From an uncultured bacterium (lineage in GTDB: Bacteria; Pseudomonadota; Alphaproteobacteria; CAISDR01): 13,399 nt of DNA. This document shows, one piece after another, positions 5,521 through 12,574 of this stretch. The translations under genes were made by a program, and so were the position numbers. The notes beneath the pieces were generated by a model. It had not been told where the DNA came from and did no database searches. It saw nothing but the letters and a program-made list of their open reading frames with translations. Within the stretch, counting starts at the first letter, position 1. Every line of letters starts with the position of its first letter. The DNA lies in the NCBI GenBank assembly GCA_903884125.1, contig CAISDR010000429.1, positions 1 to 13,399 on the forward strand, written 5' to 3'.

Positions 5521-8223
5521 ATGCATTATGAAACGCCAAAGGATGCGGGCAGAATTTTTGGCGAATACATTTTTCGTTTATTCAGAAATGGCCAGTCCGG
5601 AATTTTGTACTTTATTTTTATTTTTGCTGTCCCCTGTCAGGCGCTGGCCCAGGATGTGACGACTGACGGGCTTGGCGGCTCGCCATATTTCTACAAAACG
5701 GTCCTTGGCCTGACGAATACCGGCATCGTGATTGACGATACTTTTGGCGTTGATGCAGGCAGCAGCAGTCTCACAAAAGTAAATGCCTATGGCAACTATC
5801 CGTCGCCCGACACCACCTGGACAACCCTGCGCGTGGCGTATGCACCATCAACGGGATTGGTGCTCGCCAGTTTCGGCCAGAACAGGTTCGGTGCCATCCC
5901 CGGAACCGGCAAATTGCCGCAAGCCAGCCTTTCGGAAAATGCGCTTGCCGATCCCCTGATTGCTTTTGGTTCGGCCGACCGATCAATCCCGCAGTCCTGT
6001 TCGGTCAGCCGGTTTCAATATACCGGCACTGCCGGGCTGAACATGATTTCATATGCGGGTCCTGCTGGTGCAAACAGTTGCGGCTATGTGGATGGCACTG
6101 GCGATGTGGCGCGCTTTCTGGGGCCACGCGGCATTGCCAATGAATGTGCCGCCGGGGTCAGTTATGTAATCGACACCGATGATGGATATGCAGGCAGCAC
6201 AGCCAGCGCCTATGTCCGGAAAATCACACGCACGCTGACACAATCAGCCGATGCCAGCCGCACTATAATTGGCGCCCAGGTATCGACACTGGCCGGTGGT
6301 CCGCGTACGCGCACATCGATCAGGCCATTTGACAAAGCTGCGTTCGTCGATGGCAAGGGCAACGGGGCACGCTTTGGCAATCTGGCCGCGATCACCTGCA
6401 ATCCGAAAACCGGCGCTGTTTACGTGATTGATTCGGATTTTCTGCGTCAGATTTCACCTGATGGCACAGTCACCACCATCGCCGGATGGGGTGGCGTTGA
6501 TTCAACGGGGGCTGGTATTGATGGTCATGGACTTGGCATTGGCTTTGCCTCACCCATGGCCGTTTCCTATTCGGGCGGAAATTTTCTGATTGCGGATTTG
6601 CACTATGTGCGGCGGGTGACCAATCTTCCGACCATTTCGCCGTCAGTCGTTGATGTGATGGATGGCGGCTATGCGGTGACCGCCCATGTATTCGGCTCTG
6701 GCGCCACCGGGCGCAGTGGTGCGAGCTTCACATTCAACGTCACCCGGTCCACCTTTCTTCAGGACCAGTCGGCCGTGATTTGCAAAATAGGCAGCACCTG
6801 TCCGACGCCCACCACAATTTCGCTCATCGATAATTCGGTGGCCTTTACCTTTCCGCTGAACACCCAGAATCCGATTGTTCTTGGCGGTCGGCTGTATCCC
6901 ACACCAGACGGCGGTGTCGTGGGCATGGGATTTTTGGGCAATCAGGTTTCAGGCGTATTCGGTTACTGGACCGCGGTGCGCGCATCGCCGGTCCTGTCAG
7001 ATTCCAGCCTCTATTCGAACAGCGCGAACTCCGCCCAGCAGGTTGATAGCGGCTGGTACTGGAATCCCTATGAAGGTGGCCGTGGCTATATGGTCGAGCA
7101 ACAGGGAGCCAATCTGTTTCTGGGTGGCTTTCTATACGATAAATCAGGTGCACCCGTGTGGTATGCGGCCGGTCCCGGGCCGATCTATAACGGCATTTTC
7201 AATGGCCCGTTTGTTGCCTTTTCCGGTGGACAGACGCTGACCGGTGCTTACAAACCACCTTCGCAAAATCAGTCCATGGGCAGCCTGCATGTTGATGCAA
7301 CCACGCCAATGCAGCTGACCTGGGGTGGCACCACAACGACGGTGCAGCGCTTTCGTTTTGCCCCCGGCACAGCACTTCTGGCGGACCCACCGGCCAATAC
7401 GCCCGAGGCCGGATGGTGGTGGAATCCGGATCAGGGCGGGCGCGGCTTTGGCATTGAAATTCAAAATGGTGTGCTGTTCCTGGCTGGCTACATGTACGAC
7501 GCGAAAGGCAATCCTGTCTGGTACACATCCGGTCCGACGGCAATGGTGGATGTCAAAACTTATCAGGGTGTCTGGCAGCAATTTGCCGGTGGCCAGTTTC
7601 AGGGCGCACCCTATCGCGCACCTAGCATTTCCAACGCCAATGCAGGGGCGATTGCCATCGCATTCAGCGATACCAAACACGCGCAGATGACCTTGCCGGA
7701 TGGATCAAAAATTCCGCTGGTCCGCTTTGATTTCGCCAGCGACTCGCTGGCCCAGCTATACAAGGCACGGCGCGGACCTGATTTCGAAGCTGAGTTCAAA
7801 ACCGTCGCCCAGCAGATTGCCGAACTGAAAAACATTGAAGTGCTCGGCACAAATAAATCCGGCTCCACCGTCAATTATCTGGGCTATGCATGGGATACCA
7901 AAACCGGTGCCATCACCTATGGCGGCAAGACCAGTTCATTCCTGGACGCGCTGAAATGCGGTATGAAAGGGTGCACCACCGTAACCACGCCTGTCAGCAC
8001 TGACCCGGCAGTTGCCAAGGCCAAGCAGTGCATCGCCGCCTATGCCGGGGGCACCAACAGCCCACAGGGCGACACACTGTGTCAGCAGGCCTATATGGAC
8101 GAATGCCTGGACAAGGCCACCGGCACCCAGACCTATAAACAGGAAGTAGAGGCCGTGTGTCGGGAACTGACAGTCTATCCCGCCGACCGCTGCCCCTATT
8201 GCCCCTACCGGACATTGCCCTGA
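5521..8223 (+). CDS. Secreted 900-residue protein: NHL-like propeller segments plus two GW(Y/W)WNP repeat domains
   Basis: Function unknown; exported. Residues 1-43 look like a signal peptide with a long basic n-region, the hydrophobic core ILYFIFIFAV and a likely cut after ALA at 41-43. Residues about 190-370 hold at least three NHL/beta-propeller-like segments, each with a DGxGxxARF-type start (GTGDVARFLGPRGIA near 192, DGKGNGARFGNLAAI near 277, DGHGLGIGFASPMAV near 334) followed by a VYVIDS/FLIADL strand; VTTIAGWG and VSTLAGG are typical. Two tandem domains begin at 511 (GWYWNPYEGGRGY) and 631 (GWWWNPDQGGRGF), 120 residues apart, sharing LFL(G/A)G(F/Y)xYD, PVWYxxGP and GAYxxP. I recall this domain as common in secreted proteobacterial proteins of unknown role. 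The tail (about 750-900) has eight cysteines. The gene stands alone between the direct repeats. Extracellular or periplasmic binding is plausible but unproven. Confidence 0.85.
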   Translation: MHYETPKDAGRIFGEYIFRLFRNGQSGILYFIFIFAVPCQALAQDVTTDGLGGSPYFYKTVLGLTNTGIVIDDTFGVDAGSSSLTKVNAYGNYPSPDTTWTTLRVAYAPSTGLVLASFGQNRFGAIPGTGKLPQASLSENALADPLIAFGSADRSIPQSCSVSRFQYTGTAGLNMISYAGPAGANSCGYVDGTGDVARFLGPRGIANECAAGVSYVIDTDDGYAGSTASAYVRKITRTLTQSADASRTIIGAQVSTLAGGPRTRTSIRPFDKAAFVDGKGNGARFGNLAAITCNPKTGAVYVIDSDFLRQISPDGTVTTIAGWGGVDSTGAGIDGHGLGIGFASPMAVSYSGGNFLIADLHYVRRVTNLPTISPSVVDVMDGGYAVTAHVFGSGATGRSGASFTFNVTRSTFLQDQSAVICKIGSTCPTPTTISLIDNSVAFTFPLNTQNPIVLGGRLYPTPDGGVVGMGFLGNQVSGVFGYWTAVRASPVLSDSSLYSNSANSAQQVDSGWYWNPYEGGRGYMVEQQGANLFLGGFLYDKSGAPVWYAAGPGPIYNGIFNGPFVAFSGGQTLTGAYKPPSQNQSMGSLHVDATTPMQLTWGGTTTTVQRFRFAPGTALLADPPANTPEAGWWWNPDQGGRGFGIEIQNGVLFLAGYMYDAKGNPVWYTSGPTAMVDVKTYQGVWQQFAGGQFQGAPYRAPSISNANAGAIAIAFSDTKHAQMTLPDGSKIPLVRFDFASDSLAQLYKARRGPDFEAEFKTVAQQIAELKNIEVLGTNKSGSTVNYLGYAWDTKTGAITYGGKTSSFLDALKCGMKGCTTVTTPVSTDPAVAKAKQCIAAYAGGTNSPQGDTLCQQAYMDECLDKATGTQTYKQEVEAVCRELTVYPADRCPYCPYRTLP

Positions 8224-8303
8224 GGATTTGTGACGCGGAAATTTCACCATGAAATGACCGTTCACCAATAATTAGTATTTTGACAATTTTCTCGTTGGTA
8301 CCC

Positions 8304-8413
8304 GGCAAAATATTGCCGACACGAAATCTGGGGCTTTATAAATATTCAATCTACGACATCAGCGATGTTCACGGTGATTCGATCCTGATTCGTCAGTGAT
8401 TCGTTCTGATTTA
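8304..8413 (+). repeat. Direct repeat, copy 2, ending in a phased TGATTCG array
   Basis: This is the second copy of the element at 5113-5220, same orientation, about 3.19 kb downstream. It opens GGCAAAATATTGCCGACACGAA, shortened here to its first GGCAAAATATTGCC (8304-8317), and keeps ACGAAATCT, AAATATT, GATGTTCA and the array: TGATTCG at 8375, 8386 and 8397 with TGATTTA at 8407. The central palindrome of copy 1 is lost here (TATAAATATTCAA in its place), as is the enclosing 7-base inverted repeat. The 3' array is far better conserved than the left half, which suggests it is the functional part. Confidence 0.93.
8375..8413 (+). promoter_or_regulatory. Helically phased heptamer array (copy 2)
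   Basis: TGATTCG at 8375, 8386 and 8397 and TGATTTA at 8407 reproduce the 11-11-10 spacing of copy 1 exactly, including the intervening ATCC and TCAG. The array lies about 190 bases before the helicase start, compared with about 300 bases before the secreted-protein start for copy 1. A regulatory role is inferred only. Confidence 0.5.
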
Positions 8414-8587
8414 ACGGCCTGATTGTCCAATTCAACGAATGGATATTTCATGGATTTGAAATACCAGATGTAGATTCTGCTGCATTTGGGCTTTCCGGCG
8501 GTGCTTGCTTTTTTTCATCCCCGACTGGATGGTATGGGCACAATAACCGGTCCGGACCTGTGCTGATTCAGGCCCGGCCCAAGCGCC

Positions 8588-8593
8588 AAGGAG
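8588..8593 (+). promoter_or_regulatory. Strong Shine-Dalgarno deciding the helicase GTG start
   Basis: AAGGAG lies 9 bases before GTG 8603. It is the best ribosome site in the window and fixes a GTG start that puts the Walker A motif at residue 18, as in relatives with very short N-termini. Confidence 0.85.
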
Positions 8594-8602
8594 TGTCGGC
8601 TA

Positions 8603-11230
8603 GTGCGTGATGCCCGCCCCTTTGATGACACGTCCAAGGTCACGGCACTTTTGGGACCGACCAATACCGGCAAGACCCATTATGCCATTGAACGCATGCT
8701 GGCCCAGCCATCCGGCATCATCGGCCTGCCGCTGCGACTTCTGGCGCGCGAGGTGTACGACCGCATCGTTGCCGCAAAAGGGCCTGATGTTGTGGCCCTG
8801 ATCACGGGCGAAGAACGCATCGTGCCCAGGGACGCACGTTTTCGTGTCTGCACGGTCGAGGCGATGCCGCGTGGGATCGAGGCTGATTTTCTGGCGGTGG
8901 ATGAAATTCAGCTGGCCGCCGATCCCGAACGTGGACATGTTTTCACCGACCGTCTGTTACATGCGCGCGGGCGTTTTGAAACATTGTTCCTGGGGTCGGA
9001 GACCATGCGCGGAACAATCCATACTTTGCTGCCCCATGCAGAAGTGGTCACCCGCCCGCGCTTTTCCGAACTATCCTATGCCGGGTCACGGAAACTGTCG
9101 CGTCTGCCAAGACGCTCGGCCATTGTCGCCTTTTCGGCCGAAGAGGTTTATGCGCTGGCCGAACTGGTGCGTCGTCAGCGCGGGGGCGCCGCTGTTGTCA
9201 TGGGCGCATTGAGTCCGCGCACCCGCAACGCGCAGGTCGCACTTTATCAGTCCGGCGAAGTGGATTTTCTGGTTGCAACTGATGCCATCGGCATGGGGCT
9301 GAACATGGATATTGACCATGTTGCCTTTGCCAGCCTGCGTAAATTTGATGGCGCACAACATCGCCCCTTGCGTCCGCACGAACTGGCCCAGATTGCCGGA
9401 CGCGCGGGCCGGCATATGCGCGATGGCACGTTTGGGGCAACTGCCGATGCAGGAGCGATGGATACCGATATAATTGAACGGATCGAAAACCATCAGTTCG
9501 AACCGGTCAAGGCCATCCAGTGGCGCAATTCCGATCTGGATTTTTCGAACCTGGGCAACCTGATCAAAAGTCTGGAAATGCCGCCGCCGCGGGTGGGTCT
9601 GAGCCGGGCGCGGGAATCCGATGATATTCTGGCACTCAAAGCCATGGCGCGGGATGAAGATGTAGCCCGCAGCGCAAAGGATCGCGCGCATCTGCGTCTG
9701 TTATGGGATGTGTGCCAGGTGCCTGATTTCGTGCGCATGATGACCGAAGAACATTTCCGCCTTCTGTCCCGTCTGTACCAGCACCTGAGCAGCGAGCAGG
9801 GCGTGATCCCCACTGACTGGATCGGCGACTCGCTGGCCAAGCTGGATGACGTGGAAGGCGAAATTGATTCACTTGCCCACAGGCTCAGCCATGTGCGCAC
9901 ATGGACATTCATTTCCAACCGCGCCCACTGGCTTTCCGATGCGCTTCACTGGCAGGCGCGCGCACGGGCGGTCGAGGACAGACTGTCAGATGCCCTGCAC
10001 GAACGCCTGACCATGCGCTTTGTAGACCGGCGCACATCAATCCTGATGCGCCGTCTGCGACAGCATGCCGATATCGAGGCAAGCATTGATTCATCAGGTG
10101 ACGTGCTGGTCGAAGGGGAATTTGTCGGACGCCTGAACGGTTTTCATTTCGAAGCGGACCCGCGCGCCCTGCAATCAGGCCCATCACAGACACGTGCATT
10201 GAAAGCGGCGGCCCTGCCTGCCATGCGCCGGGCGATAGCGGTCAAGGCGCAGGCGCTGGTGGGTGCCGAGGATTCAGCCTTTGAACTCAACGCCCATGGC
10301 CGGATCATTTATGGTGGCACGCCGATTGCGCGGCTGGCCAAAGGTGCCAGTATTCTGCGGCCAAGGGTGGAGGTCATGGGTGATGACCTGCTGGATGCGC
10401 GTGACAGGTTGCGCATCGAAGGCCGATTGCAGGAAATGATCGACCGGAAAATTACCGCTACGATGGGACCGCTGCCGGCATTGGTGCATGGTCCCGGATT
10501 ATCCGGCCTCGCCCGTGGTATCGCTTACCAGCTTGTGGAGACGTTGGGGATATTGCCGCGCTCGGACATGGAAGTATCCGAAACCTTGCGCGCACTGGAT
10601 GCGCAAAGACGGGCGGAACTGCGCCGCCTGGGGGTAGTGTTTGGTGAAAGTGCGGTGCATGTGCCCGCATTGCTGAAACCCGCAGCAACACGGTTGAAAC
10701 TTATTCTGTGGTCGGTCTTTTCAGAACTGGTCGAAACCCCGCCCCCGCCGGGACCGGGGCTGGTGAATGTGCCAGTCGATCCTACTCTGCCGCCGGGATA
10801 TTATTTGATCGTGGGTTTCAGACCCATGGGCCAACGGGCCATTCGTATTGATATGCTGGAACGTGTGTCCCAGATCGCGCGTGCGCTGGATGAAATCGGC
10901 CCCTTTGGTGCGACGGCGGAGATGATGGCGTTGATGGGCGTGAGCGAGGAAATATTATTCGAGGTGCTGGAAGGTCTGGGGTTCCGCCCGCGCCCCGCCA
11001 AGGATGAGGCGGGTCAGGATATTACCTTGTGGCGGCGTAAGCCGGACCGGCATATGCGGATGGCCCAGCATCGTAACGACCGCGCGGCCCAACGTCATGG
11101 AATCCAGCCCGGGCCGTCATTAGCCAAGCCAGTCGAAGTTGTTCCCATGGCAGATCCGGCCAGTGTCACCGATGGCCCCTTTGCGGCGCTGGCAGCGCTG
11201 CGCACAGCACCAAAGCCCAAAAGACGATAG
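8603..11230 (+). CDS. SUV3-like superfamily 2 DNA/RNA helicase
   Basis: This 875-residue ATP-dependent helicase resembles the mitochondrial SUV3 RNA helicase and its alphaproteobacterial relatives. Visible motifs are Walker A GPTNTGKT (18-25), IGLPLRLLAREV, the DEIQ box (100-103), the LGSET motif, MGALSPRTRNAQVALYQSG, VATDAIGMGLNMDID (motif V) and QIAGRAGR (263-270, motif VI), followed by RHMRDGTFG. The middle (about 300-500) carries features of the SUV3 C-terminal region; the last part is helical and ends in a short basic tail (APKPKRR), shorter than the low-complexity tails seen in some relatives. SUV3 unwinds structured RNA for degradation; whether this one works with a bacterial exoribonuclease is inference. 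The S4 protein follows 9 bases after the TAG, so both are probably translated from one mRNA. The start is GTG. Confidence 0.92.
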   Translation: MRDARPFDDTSKVTALLGPTNTGKTHYAIERMLAQPSGIIGLPLRLLAREVYDRIVAAKGPDVVALITGEERIVPRDARFRVCTVEAMPRGIEADFLAVDEIQLAADPERGHVFTDRLLHARGRFETLFLGSETMRGTIHTLLPHAEVVTRPRFSELSYAGSRKLSRLPRRSAIVAFSAEEVYALAELVRRQRGGAAVVMGALSPRTRNAQVALYQSGEVDFLVATDAIGMGLNMDIDHVAFASLRKFDGAQHRPLRPHELAQIAGRAGRHMRDGTFGATADAGAMDTDIIERIENHQFEPVKAIQWRNSDLDFSNLGNLIKSLEMPPPRVGLSRARESDDILALKAMARDEDVARSAKDRAHLRLLWDVCQVPDFVRMMTEEHFRLLSRLYQHLSSEQGVIPTDWIGDSLAKLDDVEGEIDSLAHRLSHVRTWTFISNRAHWLSDALHWQARARAVEDRLSDALHERLTMRFVDRRTSILMRRLRQHADIEASIDSSGDVLVEGEFVGRLNGFHFEADPRALQSGPSQTRALKAAALPAMRRAIAVKAQALVGAEDSAFELNAHGRIIYGGTPIARLAKGASILRPRVEVMGDDLLDARDRLRIEGRLQEMIDRKITATMGPLPALVHGPGLSGLARGIAYQLVETLGILPRSDMEVSETLRALDAQRRAELRRLGVVFGESAVHVPALLKPAATRLKLILWSVFSELVETPPPPGPGLVNVPVDPTLPPGYYLIVGFRPMGQRAIRIDMLERVSQIARALDEIGPFGATAEMMALMGVSEEILFEVLEGLGFRPRPAKDEAGQDITLWRRKPDRHMRMAQHRNDRAAQRHGIQPGPSLAKPVEVVPMADPASVTDGPFAALAALRTAPKPKRR

Positions 11231-11232
11231 GG
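11229..11232 (+). promoter_or_regulatory. Ribosome binding site of the S4-protein gene, overlapping the helicase stop codon
   Basis: AGGG begins within the TAG stop of the helicase gene and lies 7 bases before ATG 11240. It favours ATG 11240 over the in-frame TTG at 11234 and points to translational coupling. Confidence 0.65.
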
Positions 11233-11239
11233 CTTGATT

Positions 11240-11518
11240 ATGGCAGCCGGTGAAGACGATGCAGCAAGACGGCTTGACCAGTGGCTTTGGTTTACACGCC
11301 TGTTCAAATCCAGAACCCAGGCCGCAAGCGCCATCGGCCAGGGGGAAATAAGACTGAACCGTCAGATAGTGACCAAACCTGCCCAGGTCCTGCGTCCGGG
11401 CGATGTGCTGACATTCATGCGGGGGAATGATGTATGGGTGGTGCGGGTCAGGGACCTTGGCCACCGCCGGGGCCCGGCACCCGAAGCACAACAGCTTTAT
11501 GAAATCATTGCATCATGA
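11240..11518 (+). CDS. S4-domain RNA-binding protein, HslR (heat shock protein 15)-like
   Basis: This small 92-residue protein is mostly one S4 RNA-binding domain (about residues 10-60): RRLDQWLWFTRLFKSRTQA, AIGQGEIRLN, and VLRPGDVLTF. Escherichia coli Hsp15 of the same family binds 50S subunits carrying stalled peptidyl-tRNA; that role here is inferred. The tail GHRRGPAPEAQQLYE is, from memory, typical of the alphaproteobacterial version. ATG 11240 gives a two-residue shorter protein than the in-frame TTG at 11234 and has the better ribosome-site spacing. It follows the helicase by 9 bases, so RNA unwinding and RNA/ribosome binding are likely coexpressed. A weak hairpin (GCCTT/AAGGC, 11523-11539) follows the stop but lacks a T tract. 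Confidence 0.9.
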   Translation: MAAGEDDAARRLDQWLWFTRLFKSRTQAASAIGQGEIRLNRQIVTKPAQVLRPGDVLTFMRGNDVWVVRVRDLGHRRGPAPEAQQLYEIIAS

Positions 11519-11592
11519 TCTTGCCTTTGGCCCCAAGGCTCGGCTAAGAGACTTTATGACTAATCATCCCGAATCCGGGCTGGGAGAGACAA

Positions 11593-11928
11593 ATGACTTA
11601 TGTAGTGACCGAGGCCTGCATCAAATGCAAATACATGGACTGCGTGGAAGTATGCCCGGTCGATTGCTTTTATGAAGGCGAAAACATGCTGGTCATCCAC
11701 CCGGATGAATGCATTGACTGCGGCGTATGCGAACCAGAATGCCCGGCCGATGCGATCAAGCCGGATACGGAAAACGCCATTGAGCAATGGGCACAGTTGA
11801 ACCGCGACTATGCGCTAAGCTGGCCCAACATCACCAAAAAGGGTGCGGCCCCGGCTGATGCCAAGGACTGGGACGGGGTCGAAAACAAGTTCAAGGATCA
11901 TTTCAGTCCCAAGCCCGCCAGCCGGTAA
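11593..11928 (+). CDS. fdxA: Seven-iron ferredoxin FdxA ([3Fe-4S][4Fe-4S])
   Basis: This 111-residue cytoplasmic electron carrier closely follows Azotobacter ferredoxin I. By alignment from memory with an offset of one residue, Cys9, Cys17 and Cys50 bind the [3Fe-4S] cluster, and Cys21, Cys40, Cys43 and Cys46 the [4Fe-4S] cluster; Cys12 and Cys25 match the conserved non-ligand cysteines. The C-terminal extension (NRDYALSWPNITKK, then ENKFKDHFSP) is the usual cap of this class. ATG 11593 has a clear GGGAG at 11582-11586, 6 bases away. It lies 74 bases after the S4 gene, so it may have its own promoter, which I could not locate. Its redox partner is unknown; in proteobacteria this gene often sits next to carD, as it does here. 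Confidence 0.96.
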   Translation: MTYVVTEACIKCKYMDCVEVCPVDCFYEGENMLVIHPDECIDCGVCEPECPADAIKPDTENAIEQWAQLNRDYALSWPNITKKGAAPADAKDWDGVENKFKDHFSPKPASR

Positions 11929-11960
11929 TTCTAAGCCCGCGCAAAAGAAATGGCCGTTTG

Positions 11961-12003
11961 CTAACCCCTTTGGACCCGGGCGTCTGAAGGCTGAAGGGGT
12001 TGG
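11961..12003 (+). promoter_or_regulatory. Strong hairpin downstream of fdxA
   Basis: CTAACCCCTT (11961-11970) pairs with AAGGGGTTGG (11994-12003) over 10 positions including one G-U. A smaller GGAC/GTCT stem can form in the loop around CCCGGG. There is no T tract after it, so it is more likely an mRNA 3'-stabilising structure or part of a structured RNA than an intrinsic terminator. Confidence 0.5.
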
Positions 12004-12117
12004 CACGTGCCGTGACCGACAGCTTGTGGAATAGAGTGCACGCTGATGGAAATGGCCCGCGGGCGCAAACAACAAGATTCAGTGTTTTTTGCCCGTTTCG
12101 TGACCACCTGGTGAACA

Positions 12118-12133
12118 ATTTACCTTGGTAAAT
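12118..12133. promoter_or_regulatory. Operator-like inverted repeat ATTTACC-TT-GGTAAAT
   Basis: Two perfect 7-base arms are separated by TT. A second short symmetric site, CACC-T-GGTG at 12105-12113, lies about 16 bases upstream centre to centre and shares the ACC/GGT core. This looks like a repressor or activator binding region in the fdxA-carD gap; no regulator can be named. Confidence 0.4.
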
Positions 12134-12409
12134 GCGGCGATGCGGCGCAATTGATGGTTATGCCTTCCTTTTAGCCCGATTTTGAGATAGGTTATCACTG
12201 TCTTAACCGATCCTTTCGGGTGCCCTCGCCGCTCAAGGTGCAGCAGGGTTAAAATCCCAAGTTCGGGAAAGGTCATTGGCCGGTTTTGCCCGGTCAAATC
12301 CTGAATTGTTGAGAATCCGTCGGTCGCCTTTACCGGACCGCGCCCTATTTTGCGCGCTGCGGGTAAGTTTTGGCTGATCTGACGGGCCCGGTGACCTCTT
12401 GGGGACAAT

Positions 12410-12425
12410 TGTGGCCAATGCCACA
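12410..12425. promoter_or_regulatory. Inverted repeat TGTGGC-CAAT-GCCACA upstream of carD
   Basis: Perfect 6-base arms with a four-base centre, 150 bases before the carD start. It could be an operator or a small mRNA hairpin in the carD leader. Confidence 0.35.
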
Positions 12426-12574
12426 TCATCGGGCTGACAAGGCAAAAATTGGAAGACTGGTTCAACCGGCTGCTATCGGGTTTCAGGTGGCAGTAAGGCA
12501 CATGAAAGGACAATGACAGGCACGAGCGCGCGATTGCCCCGCGGCCCCATCCCCTTCAAACGAGAGATCCAAGC

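Larger units (their letters stand above)
8224..8602. other. Intergenic region between the secreted-protein gene and the helicase gene
   Basis: These 379 bases contain repeat copy 2 and no credible gene. Just after the stop, ATTTCA (8241-8246) and TGAAAT (8250-8255) form a short A+T-rich inverted repeat, but with no T tract, so I do not call a terminator. Downstream of the repeat there is a T7 run near 8510 and the perfect 10-base palindrome GGTCCGGACC at 8549-8558, both possibly part of the helicase promoter region. I could not fix a -35/-10 pair. Confidence 0.7.
11929..12574. other. 646-base gap between fdxA and carD with several inverted repeats
   Basis: No convincing protein gene is seen; the + strand has frequent stops in all frames. 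The gap holds: a hairpin with AACCCCTT/AAGGGGTT arms (11961-12003); the palindrome GGCACGTGCC (12002-12011); GCCCGCGGGC (12055-12064); the inverted repeat ATTTACC-TT-GGTAAAT (12118-12133), with CACC-T-GGTG (12105-12113) just before it; a tandem ATGCGGCG pair near 12132-12147; and TGTGGC-CAAT-GCCACA (12410-12425). It should contain the carD promoter. It could also carry a small RNA, but that is not shown. Confidence 0.65.

Noticed and set aside
5632..5660. Lipoprotein signal at the Cys of AVPCQ in the secreted protein
   Set aside because: Pro precedes the Cys and Leu is absent at -3, so it does not fit a lipobox; an ordinary signal peptidase site after ALA fits better.
7144..7680. 178-codon - strand frame inside the secreted-protein gene
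   Set aside because: It is antisense to the two well-matched GW(Y/W)WNP repeat domains, and the repeat structure explains the sequence on the + strand.
8241..8255. Intrinsic terminator after the secreted-protein gene
   Set aside because: The stem is only six A+T-rich pairs and is not followed by a T tract.
5113..8413. Insertion sequence or composite transposon bounded by the two repeats
   Set aside because: The repeats are direct, there is no transposase or recombinase inside, and no short target-site duplication was seen at the outer edges.
12001..12017. Sigma-54 promoter (TGGCACG start)
   Set aside because: The -24 like TGGCAC is present, but the required GC at the -12 position is missing; the sequence is better described as the palindrome GGCACGTGCC.
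12280..12305. tRNA-like T-arm (GGTCAAATCC)
   Set aside because: It is one base short of the T-loop consensus, and no acceptor, D or anticodon arm could be built around it.
12079..12513. 144-codon open frame on the - strand in the fdxA-carD gap
   Set aside because: It starts at TTG with no ribosome site, its composition looks random, and it runs through the inverted repeats; not strong enough to call, although it is the only sizeable frame in that gap.
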